Made by a program: the position numbers and the translations under genes
The notes under the pieces: generated by a model
The model's database searches: none
What the model saw: only the letters and a program-made list of their open reading frames with translations
What the model was told of the DNA's origin: nothing
Part shown: positions 34,826 to 41,875 of the stretch, piece after piece
How positions within the stretch are numbered: position 1 is the first letter of the stretch
Layout: the number at the start of each line of letters is the position of its first letter
NCBI GenBank assembly: GCA_041391485.1
Contig: JAWKNY010000014.1
Location: forward strand, 26,160-90,159
Origin: JACKAF01 sp041391485
GTDB taxonomy: Bacteria; Bdellovibrionota; FAC87; UBA2466; JACKAF01
DNA: 64,000 nt
Direction: 5' to 3'

Positions 34826-36808
34826 TTACCCCACCTTCTTTGGTAGTGGAGGCGCCGCCTTTTGAGCGTGCTTTCCAAGCCATTTGATCAATACAAAGGT
34901 AATGTCGTCTTCCTGCTCGGCTCCACCCATGTGGTTGCCTACCGCTGCGACAAGCTCTTGCTTGATCTGGCTAAGCAGCCGCGTTCCCCCGGCAGAAAAT
35001 ACCTTTCTCAGTTGCCGTTCGCCCCACTCTTTACCCTGACGGCTTTTTGCTTCCGTAATGCCGTCGGTATAGAGCATCAGGGTATCGCCGGGATTTAGCT
35101 GGAATTTCACTGTCTTGAACTCGGCCTCGGGTGAAAAACCTAGTCGTTCGCCGCGCGCAAAAAGGATCTCAGCTTTCCTAGTTCCCTTATCGGATGCTGT
35201 ACCGTCTGAGCTTGAGGAACTTGCACGGAGCACCATGGGGGACTCGTGACCGGCGTTACAGATACCGATTTCGCCGGTGTCGAGATTGAGTTGGATAATA
35301 CACATGGTCATGAGCAGCTTGCCCTGGCAGCTGCTGTGCAAAATGAAGTTGAGCGCCGCCGTCACCTGCTCGGGCTCGAGCGGGTGGGCATGGTAAACGG
35401 TGTTCAGCGTCGAAAAACAGCTTTTCGCGATCGCGGTCACAAGGGCGGCGGGTGCCCCGTGGCCTGTCGCGTCCCCGATGATGATCGTCAGCGTACGTCC
35501 GGTCAGGTACGCATCCCAAAAATCGCCTCCCAAATCCGTAGCGGGCACCAAGTGGGAATCCACCTCTACGTCGTCGGTTGCGATCCGCGGAATGGTCAGA
35601 AGTGTGGACTGCACAAGTCTTGCGTTCTTGAGCTCACCTTCCAAAAGCGCTTTTTTCGCAGTTTCAAAAATCAAATCGGAGAGACGAGAAGACATCCACT
35701 CAAAACTCTCAGCGACGCTTTGAAGTTCGTCGTTCGATTTTACGTTCAAACTTAGATTCAGATTTCCCTTACCAATTTCTTCCGCGGCACTTTGAAGCTT
35801 GGTGATGTTCACCGTCAAACGGTTGGTAAAAATGATGCTCGCAATGATGGAAAGACACAGCAGGATACCCATGATCATCAAGCTCTGCGAAGCCAGATGA
35901 TAAAGTGCCACAAAGGCCTGCCGCTTTTGAACCTGCGATACAAAAAACACTTCCGGAAAACCTGATTCGCCGATGTTGCAAAGATAGTCCTCCCCGTTTA
36001 CGTCTAGCTCCAGGCTTTCGCGTGGGAACGTGGCGGATTTCAACCGCGCAACGACCGGATGCGGGAATGCTTGATTGGCGTATTGAACCAAGGTATCCAA
36101 GTTTGAGTGGCCCAGGATCTTTCCATCCGTTCGGATCAAAAACACTTCAGCCACACCCGACTTGCTGAGCACGTTGCGGATAAAATCCTGTACGAAATCG
36201 ACGACAATTACGACTCCAGAGGAATTCCTATCAATGAATTTTCCGCTGAATAGAACCGTAAGAACGCCCGTCTTGACCGTCTTGCCGCCCACATCCAGGC
36301 TCACGGATCGATTGAGAAGCTCAAAACTCTTTTTGTTTTTGAACAAGGCCAAGGGTAGCGGCAACCGAGAATCCAGCACCTGAGAAAAATTGGGTGGTAG
36401 GGAAAGTTTTGCTAGCAGCTCTTTGTTGTTGTAGGCCCGGATGGACTCAAAAGCACCTTGTTGGTTTTCCCGGTAGAAGTTCACGCCTAGAACTTCGTTG
36501 GGCAACGTATCCGGAAGTCCCGCGTACACATCCGATTCTTTGCCGGACACTTCGACGCGATTGTAAACGCGGGGGATCAACGATTGCACGGCCTCTAAAC
36601 GGTTTTCGATTCCGTTGCGAACTTCCGCGGTGGCCGCTTTGAGTAAGCTCAAGTTCAGATCCATGATGAACATGCGCTTATCTTCCGAGAACGTTTGGAA
36701 GGCATAGAAAAAGAACACACTCAGACACGTGATCATGATCGAAAAAAGTACGCCCAAGAATTTATACTTGATGGGTACTTGCGCTTTTTGTGTGTCCGGT
36801 CCGCTCAC
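34826..36808 (-). CDS. Membrane-bound SpoIIE-type PP2C phosphatase with periplasmic sensor and HAMP
   Basis: 660 residues. TM1 is at about 17-37, a periplasmic region of about 270 residues with Cache-like features follows (VFLIRTDGKILGHSN), TM2 is at about 306-328, then HAMP (about 329-382) and a short helix. The PP2C-like domain (about 395-645) has GGDFWD (427-432), IGDATGHGAPAALV (444-457), MLYTDGITEA and AEQEDDITFV, which hold the metal-binding aspartates. RsbU/SpoIIE enzymes dephosphorylate STAS antagonists. As first gene of the seven-gene operon it is the likely signal input. Confidence 0.9.
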   Translation of the reverse strand: MSGPDTQKAQVPIKYKFLGVLFSIMITCLSVFFFYAFQTFSEDKRMFIMDLNLSLLKAATAEVRNGIENRLEAVQSLIPRVYNRVEVSGKESDVYAGLPDTLPNEVLGVNFYRENQQGAFESIRAYNNKELLAKLSLPPNFSQVLDSRLPLPLALFKNKKSFELLNRSVSLDVGGKTVKTGVLTVLFSGKFIDRNSSGVVIVVDFVQDFIRNVLSKSGVAEVFLIRTDGKILGHSNLDTLVQYANQAFPHPVVARLKSATFPRESLELDVNGEDYLCNIGESGFPEVFFVSQVQKRQAFVALYHLASQSLMIMGILLCLSIIASIIFTNRLTVNITKLQSAAEEIGKGNLNLSLNVKSNDELQSVAESFEWMSSRLSDLIFETAKKALLEGELKNARLVQSTLLTIPRIATDDVEVDSHLVPATDLGGDFWDAYLTGRTLTIIIGDATGHGAPAALVTAIAKSCFSTLNTVYHAHPLEPEQVTAALNFILHSSCQGKLLMTMCIIQLNLDTGEIGICNAGHESPMVLRASSSSSDGTASDKGTRKAEILFARGERLGFSPEAEFKTVKFQLNPGDTLMLYTDGITEAKSRQGKEWGERQLRKVFSAGGTRLLSQIKQELVAAVGNHMGGAEQEDDITFVLIKWLGKHAQKAAPPLPKKVG

Positions 36809-36905
36809 GCGTAGGATACCTCTCCGAACACCTCATCGGCCAAAGTGGTTTAAATCTTTAATTTCACAAAAGAAGTTAGCGTTTCGCCGAGCGGAAGTTT
36901 TGACT

Positions 36906-37487
36906 TCACCCGTGCCCTAACAGGCGACGGATGTTCTTGATATGGCGTATCAGAATTATCCCACAGATACCTAAAAGCATAGAGGAAAACGGCTGGTCGG
37001 GTCGCTTCCATACCAGATAGCCGAGGGCCGCGGCCACCCCGCCCAAGGATCCCACCGCGCTGATGCGGGTAATCAAAAGCAAGCCGACGTAAACGACAGC
37101 TAGCAGCAAGGCCAAAAAAGGCTCAAAAGCCGCCACGCACCCAAAGCCGGTTGCGACCCCTTTCCCCCCCCTGAAACCAAGGTAGGCGCTAAAACAGTGC
37201 CCCAAGACCAGGCCCAAGCCGACGATCGTAGGGGCCCATTCCAGCTCGGGAAAGTAATGGCGGGTGAGATAGATCGGGATAAGGCCTTTGAAGAAGTCAG
37301 CGACCAGCGTGAGTGCGCCCGCGTACCAACCAAAGACACGGGTCACGTTGGTGGCTCCGATATTCCCACTTCCCATCTCGCGGACATCAATGCGGTATTT
37401 TCGGCGGGAGAGGACGACGCCCGTTGGAAAACTTCCAACCAGATAGGCCCCTACCCCCAGCAGTATATGGGTTGTCGTCGCATCCAT
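36906..37487 (-). CDS. plsY: Acyl-phosphate glycerol-3-phosphate acyltransferase
   Basis: 193 residues from ATG 37487 (MDATTTHILLGVGAYLVGSF); the open frame runs further upstream but without PlsY-like sequence. Membrane protein with the three conserved PlsY motifs: GSFPTGVVLSR, MGSGNIGATNVTRVFG, and FRGGKGVATGFG. It transfers an acyl group from acyl phosphate to glycerol 3-phosphate, the first step of phospholipid synthesis. It lies between the signalling operon and tRNA-Arg. Confidence 0.93.
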   Translation of the reverse strand: MDATTTHILLGVGAYLVGSFPTGVVLSRRKYRIDVREMGSGNIGATNVTRVFGWYAGALTLVADFFKGLIPIYLTRHYFPELEWAPTIVGLGLVLGHCFSAYLGFRGGKGVATGFGCVAAFEPFLALLLAVVYVGLLLITRISAVGSLGGVAAALGYLVWKRPDQPFSSMLLGICGIILIRHIKNIRRLLGHG

Positions 37488-37588
37488 TCGGCTGGCGAGA
37501 CTAACATTTTTTTGGCTGGGTGTCACCGAAATGGGGAGATGTTTGCCTTCACCGCGGTGATGGTCTATCAAGTAGTTTCCGTGATGAT

Positions 37589-37662
37589 GGGCGGTTAGCT
37601 CAGTTGGATAGAGCACGTGGCTTCGAACCACGGGGTCAGGGGTTCGAATCCCTTACCGCCCA
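37589..37662 (+). tRNA. tRNA-Arg (anticodon TCG)
   Basis: A complete cloverleaf: acceptor GGGCGGT pairs with ACCGCCC, D-loop with AGTTGGAT, anticodon arm CGTGG-CTTCGAA-CCACG giving anticodon TCG, and T-arm GGGGTTCGAATCCC-like. CCA is not encoded. The 3' end is repeated 52 bases downstream. Confidence 0.95.
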
Positions 37663-37721
37663 GTTTCTTGAGGCGGTGATTCGTTCGCTTCGCGGTCGAA
37701 TCCCTTACCGCCCAGTTTCTT
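37644..37721 (+). repeat. Direct repeat of the tRNA-Arg 3' end
   Basis: A 26-base sequence beginning TCGAATCCCTTACCGCCC and ending AGTTTCTT occurs at 37644-37669, where it forms the tRNA 3' end and eight following bases, and again exactly at 37696-37721. The bases after each copy are also alike (GAGGCGGTGA and AGGCGGGGA). Such duplications mark tRNA-targeted integration, but only 26 bases lie between the copies, so this would be a scar or a local slippage product. Confidence 0.85.
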
Positions 37722-37732
37722 AGGCGGGGACT

Positions 37733-38197
37733 GTGGAAAACCAAGCCTTACAAGATAAGTTCGCACCTCACAACGAGTGCTTCGGCTGTGGCCCTTCCAA
37801 CGCGGAAGGCTTGCAGGTAAAGAGCATCGTCACCGGAGAGGTCGTCAAGGCGGAGTGGACGCCACAAAAAAAGTACGAAGCTTTTCCAGGAGTATTGAAC
37901 GGCGGTATCGTAGGAGCGCTGCTCGACTGCCATTCCAACTGGACGGCCGCTTGGCACCTCATGCAAAAAACCAAGGTGCCGACCCCGCCCTGCACCGTGA
38001 CGGCAAGTTACAACATCAAGTTGCTGCGTCCGACTCCGACCGACGGCAAAGTCGAGTTGATCGCGAGTGTCGTTGAGTCTACCGATGATAAAGCTACCAT
38101 CAAGGCAGAATTGATCGCCGGTGGTAAGACCTGCGCCTTGTGCGAAGGGGTTTTTGTCGCCGTCAAACCGGGACACCCCGCGTACCACCGTTGGTAG
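37733..38197 (+). CDS. PaaI-like hotdog-fold thioesterase
   Basis: 154 residues from a GTG. The N-terminus has CFGCGPSNAEGLQVKS, then FPGVLNGGIVGALLDCHSNW, the hotdog central helix with the catalytic-site Asp, and TVTASYNIKLLRPTP, a core strand. It ends in a two-strand hairpin with CALCEGVFVAV. The family hydrolyses acyl-CoA thioesters; the substrate is unknown. Its ribosome site is inside the repeated segment after the tRNA. Confidence 0.8.
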   Translation: MENQALQDKFAPHNECFGCGPSNAEGLQVKSIVTGEVVKAEWTPQKKYEAFPGVLNGGIVGALLDCHSNWTAAWHLMQKTKVPTPPCTVTASYNIKLLRPTPTDGKVELIASVVESTDDKATIKAELIAGGKTCALCEGVFVAVKPGHPAYHRW

Positions 38198-38983
38198 TTA
38201 GCGGACGAGCACGTGCTCCATGCAGACGCGCGCTTCATTCAAGCGGTATTGGAAATCTCTAAAAAGCACTTCGCCATTTTCCCGTTCGGTCCAACTGTAG
38301 AATTTGGTACTACCGTTTGCACTGAGCACCATGTCCACCTGGCTGAGTCCCTGCACTTCCCGTCGGAAAAATCGGGTCGTTGCTCTGTCGACGAAAATAT
38401 AACCCGGATTGCACGCGCCACCCGGTTCACAATACGGGAGCATCAAGTAGCCAAAGTTACCGTCAACAATGGCCCCCTCGTTCTCGGGTTTCGGCGGCAC
38501 GCCGCCTGCCGAACGAATGGTGTAGGTCCCGGCACTGCCCAGAAAGAAGTTTTCGTAATCAATCTCCGATCCGGGCGATGCGGTCTGCCCGGCATATAAA
38601 ATACTTCGCTCGCAGCCATCGCCTTCCACGCAAACCTCTGTGCGGATCTCCAAGAATCCTTCGTGGCGGGTGTACTCGATTTGCGACGATCCTCTGCCAT
38701 CACGGTACCGTTGGGTCACCCGATCCGAGTCCTCGGCGATCTCCGTATTGGCAGTCGGCGTGAGCACGCTCATGGGCCGAGCCGGCTGGGAGGCCAGCGC
38801 CAACCCGCTCACATAAACCCCCATCACATTTCCGTCAGAAATAATCTGAACCAGACCGGAGGCGAGCCCATCGCCATCGTAATCCAAAAGAGGGTACTCG
38901 CCACGCAGGCCGTCCAGACCACCTTGCCCGCGCGCTACGACGCCAATCGCCAAAAAAGCCACCACTACAGATAGTAATCGCAT
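38198..38983 (-). CDS. Secreted protein of unknown function
   Basis: 261 residues with a signal peptide (MRLLSVVVAFLAIGVVARGQ). The mature start contains LDYDGDGLASG, a possible Ca-binding loop of the DxDxDG type. Four or more cysteines (VCVEGDGCE, PYCEPGGACNPG) suggest disulphides, and the rest appears beta-rich. No family is recognised. It is convergent with the thioesterase gene and ends one base from it. Confidence 0.72.
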   Translation of the reverse strand: MRLLSVVVAFLAIGVVARGQGGLDGLRGEYPLLDYDGDGLASGLVQIISDGNVMGVYVSGLALASQPARPMSVLTPTANTEIAEDSDRVTQRYRDGRGSSQIEYTRHEGFLEIRTEVCVEGDGCERSILYAGQTASPGSEIDYENFFLGSAGTYTIRSAGGVPPKPENEGAIVDGNFGYLMLPYCEPGGACNPGYIFVDRATTRFFRREVQGLSQVDMVLSANGSTKFYSWTERENGEVLFRDFQYRLNEARVCMEHVLVR

Positions 38984-39143
38984 ATTGCCCCCTATTTTTT
39001 GGACTGCTTTATTTGATTAAAAACGCTTCCCGGCTCGGATACCACGCACGAGCAAAATTGCAGGTTACAGGTGTTAAGGGAGAGAATGAGCGCCACGCTG
39101 GGCTATGACCTCGAAGGGAACGAAACCCTTCTTGAAACGAAAG

Positions 39144-39216
39144 TGAGCCGCGTTGGACTCGAACCAACGGCCCCCTCCTTAAAAGGGAGGTGCTCTACCG
39201 ACTGAGCTAGCGGCCC
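39144..39216 (-). tRNA. tRNA-Lys (anticodon TTT)
   Basis: On the minus strand the acceptor GGGCCGC pairs with GCGGCTC, the D-arm is GCTCAGTCGGTAGAGC, the anticodon arm CCTCC-CTTTTAA-GGAGG gives TTT, and the T-arm is CGTTGGTTCGAGTCCAACG. CCA is not encoded. It lies alone in the 366-base gap between two protein genes, which otherwise shows nothing clear. Confidence 0.95.
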
Positions 39217-39349
39217 ATCGCATCAATGATCGGCGCAAAGAGTCTATATAGCCGGTCATGGACGAAGTTTCAATCCCGTGTCACGGATATCCGTTGAACT
39301 TCTCCTACCCTGATCAACGGCATTCTGGAGGCTATGCTAAAATGATTCC

Positions 39350-39939
39350 ATGCCTTTTCCACTTCGGGGTACGCTCGCCCTCATTTTTTGCGCCGCGGCA
39401 CTGAGTTCGTCCTGCATCCGCCGGCAATTCAATTCTCTGCCCCCGATGTACATCAACCTCTATTCCGGTATCGCTGACGTCGCCTATTTGGGCGAACACG
39501 AAAGCCAGGTCCTGGGGCGCAAATGGCAGTTTAAAGAAGTCGCCGTCTCCTCCGACGCCTCTGCGAAAAATCTTGGTGTGGAGAAGATCGTGGAGTTACC
39601 GGAAATCGGCGTTAAGCTTTACTTCAAGAGACAGCTTGTAACTTTGATTGAGATCAGGACCCGTTCCCTGGTTACTTGCTCGGTCGCAATGATCCGGTAT
39701 TCAGTTTCTCACTGGCCAAACAGGATTCGTGGCGAGAGGATTTGATCCGTCAATTGGGCACACCGGTCCAGGAAGCTACAGGCGGGCGCTTGGGATCGCA
39801 CGCACTTTTCTACCGGTGGGGAGACATCGCCTTCAACCGAATGGGTCCGAACCAAGTAGCGCTCTACCGCATTCCAGATATCATTCCTTACCGAGAAAAA
39901 AACTTCGGGCGCGTGATCAAGTTTTTTGCCAATCAGTGA
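39350..39939 (+). CDS. Lipoprotein, possibly SmpA/BamE-like, interrupted by a one-base frameshift
   Basis: The start MPFPLRGTLALIFCAAALSSSC gives a lipoprotein signal with lipobox SSSC. The frame breaks at GG 39657-39658. One more G lets the protein continue as LVTLIEIRDPFPGYLLGRND and on to IKFFANQ, 196 residues in all. The C-terminal part (IRQLGTPVQEATGG, LFYRWGDIAFNRMGPNQVAL) resembles the LGxP and strand pattern of small SmpA/OmlA-fold lipoproteins; this is a weak match. Its end overlaps the convergent lipoprotein gene by 7 bases. Confidence 0.65.
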
Positions 39940-40277
39940 ACTACGATTGGAGACCACTCTTTTAGAGTGCCAAAGCTATCGTAGTAGAGGTGCAACACAT
40001 CGAAAAACTCGTACGGAGAGACGTCGGGTCCCATCGCGGAGTTTCGGCGGTAAATCTCTGGTACGGGTTGGTTGCGTTCACTGGCCGTTCGGTACTCGCA
40101 ACGCTCCAGCCCGTCTTTTGCGGGCGCGCAGGAAACCGGACTGCCGAGCAAGGTGTCCATCTCGGCTTTTTTACTTTTGTTCAGGTGCGGTTCGATGGTC
40201 GAGCGGTAGCGCGCGACCCGAGGGTGGGCACAGTGGCTGAGCGTGAGCAATAGGCCCACAAGTATTAATTGACGCAT
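39933..40277 (-). CDS. Small lipoprotein, possibly SmpA/BamE-like
   Basis: 114 residues. The signal sequence MRQLILVGLLLTLSHC has lipobox LSHC. The mature part contains MDTLLGSPVSCAPAKDGLER, a Cys pair, and the final strand LHLYYDSFGTLKEWSPI, where FDxxGxLxxW-like ends are common in SmpA/OmlA-fold proteins. Cys50 and Cys60 may form a disulphide. Function is unknown. Confidence 0.68.
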   Translation of the reverse strand: MRQLILVGLLLTLSHCAHPRVARYRSTIEPHLNKSKKAEMDTLLGSPVSCAPAKDGLERCEYRTASERNQPVPEIYRRNSAMGPDVSPYEFFDVLHLYYDSFGTLKEWSPIVVH

Positions 40278-40445
40278 AGAGATAGTATAGCACTATCCAC
40301 GCTGGAATCGCACACCTATGGCCGCATTCAGGGTAGTGTAAAGAGCTTATACAACCCGTTGGTGTCACAAGGACCGCCCGCAGGGCGTTTAGCGTTATAA
40401 GGAGCCCCGAAACGGGGGCGGCCCTCTTCATTTAAAGGACCACCT

Positions 40446-41135
40446 ATGCTAGGAAAGACCCGTATGTTGAGAATGATTGTACTTTTGTTTGCTGTGGGCC
40501 TGCTCGGAGCGTGCGCCTCCGTCCCTCCCGAGGTCCTTCTTGCGGAACGGCCCTCGCGTGCTGCTTTCTTGCGTCCGGCCAATTTGCCGGGGGTACCCGT
40601 CGATGTCATGGATCGCGATCTCACTCGTGAAGTGTGGTCGGACGGCTTCCGCACCGTAGTGACTCCCCTCACGGTCCCGCTGATCGCGCGAATTGCCGCC
40701 CTTGAGTGCCGCCAACGACAATGCAGCTCAGATGAAACCCGTCGTCTCATCGTGCGTCTTACCAATGCGTTTGCCGCGAATCGGTCATGCTTCTACCTGG
40801 TAGTCAGTGAGATCACCGGTGAAAATTCCAAGCGACACGCGTACGCGCTCAGCTACCACAACGAGGGACAAGCCGCTCTGACGGCGACACGCCTGCAAAA
40901 AGACTTGCGCGATAGTTCCTATTACCGCGTCCAAAAGCGTCTATTGGAGGATTACTTACCGACGAGCTACCGAAGCCAAGTACGAAACACCCTGGGTTTC
41001 GGTTCCTCGACGGCCGACATCGTCTGCGGTCCGCGCATCGATTTCAGTGCCGCCTTCGTCTTCCACGTAGATCCCAAAAGCCAGCCTGGCGGCGAGTCCA
41101 AGCGCCTGGTTTGGACCGTTCTAGAGAAGGAATAG
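40446..41135 (+). CDS. Lipoprotein of unknown function
   Basis: 229 residues; the lipobox is LLGAC in MIVLLFAVGLLGACASVPPE. Met7 is an alternative start. The mature part has several cysteines (ECRQRQCSSDE, NRSCFYLVV, DIVCGPR) and looks mixed alpha/beta. The 168-base region upstream holds GC-rich inverted repeats (GCCCCGAAACGGGGGC near 40413) but no clear promoter. No family is recognised. Confidence 0.7.
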   Translation: MLGKTRMLRMIVLLFAVGLLGACASVPPEVLLAERPSRAAFLRPANLPGVPVDVMDRDLTREVWSDGFRTVVTPLTVPLIARIAALECRQRQCSSDETRRLIVRLTNAFAANRSCFYLVVSEITGENSKRHAYALSYHNEGQAALTATRLQKDLRDSSYYRVQKRLLEDYLPTSYRSQVRNTLGFGSSTADIVCGPRIDFSAAFVFHVDPKSQPGGESKRLVWTVLEKE

Positions 41136-41182
41136 ACTCCGCCCCTCAGTCCCGCTAAGCTGGCTCCCATGGGGACAGTTTA

Positions 41183-41875
41183 GTGGACGCACAAAGGCGC
41201 CAACTGCATCGATTATTCAAGCGTTTTGCGCGGGCCTCCGCCGACACCACCATGGCGGAACTCATTTCCGATTCCCGCCGCAGAGTCATTGAACGCGTGC
41301 TCTCCGAACGCACCCGCGCGGTTGTTCCCGTCCTCGATCAAATCTACGACATCGGAAATATCAGCGCCGTTTTGAGAAGCGCCGAGAGTTTCGGCTTTCT
41401 AGAGTGCCATATCGTGGGCGAAATGCGCCGGTTCCGATCTTCCAAACGCATCACCCAAGGGGCCCATCAGTGGATGGAGATCCAGCGCTGGACGGACACC
41501 GAGACGTGTCTCCAGAGTCTCTCTGCCAGAGGTTACGCGCTTGCCGCAACAAGCTTTGAGCGTTCGATTCCCATCGACGCACTCCCCTTCGATCGGCCCT
41601 TGGTTTTGATTTTCGGAAACGAAAAGGAGGGGGTTTCGGAGTCCGCCCTTCGGCTAGCGGATCACCGGTTCCATATTCCGATGTTTGGCTTCACCCGCAG
41701 TTTCAATGTGTCTGTCGCGGCTGCGCTCGCGCTCCACGAGGCCCATAACCGGCGGCGCGCCCTCGGACTAGCGGGCGACCTAGAGGAAGCCGAGAAAGGC
41801 CACCTGCGACGCCGTTATCAGGCCCGCTCCAGCCGCCTCTTCAGAAGCTACGCCGGCAAGTTGCCCCCGAACTAA
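41183..41875 (+). CDS. trmH: tRNA (guanosine-2'-O-)-methyltransferase, TrmH/SpoU family
   Basis: 230 residues from a GTG. SpoU motifs are all seen: motif 1 IGNISAVLRSAESFG, motif 2 LVLIFGNEKEGVSESAL, motif 3 IPMFGFTRSFNVSVAAALAL, which form the SAM-binding trefoil knot with the catalytic Arg in the first. The N-terminal and basic C-terminal extensions fit TrmH, which methylates G18 in the D-loop, better than RlmB. It ends overlapping the convergent lipoprotein gene by 4 bases. Confidence 0.9.
   Translation: MDAQRRQLHRLFKRFARASADTTMAELISDSRRRVIERVLSERTRAVVPVLDQIYDIGNISAVLRSAESFGFLECHIVGEMRRFRSSKRITQGAHQWMEIQRWTDTETCLQSLSARGYALAATSFERSIPIDALPFDRPLVLIFGNEKEGVSESALRLADHRFHIPMFGFTRSFNVSVAAALALHEAHNRRRALGLAGDLEEAEKGHLRRRYQARSSRLFRSYAGKLPPN

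Noticed and set aside
36906..37631. Longer PlsY with a 48-residue extension
   Set aside because: The extension is His-rich, overlaps the tRNA gene's start and is not part of the family; ATG 37487 is preferred.
39113..39131. GAAGGG...CCCTTC hairpin after tRNA-Lys as a terminator
   Set aside because: Only six base pairs and no T-tract in the direction of the tRNA.
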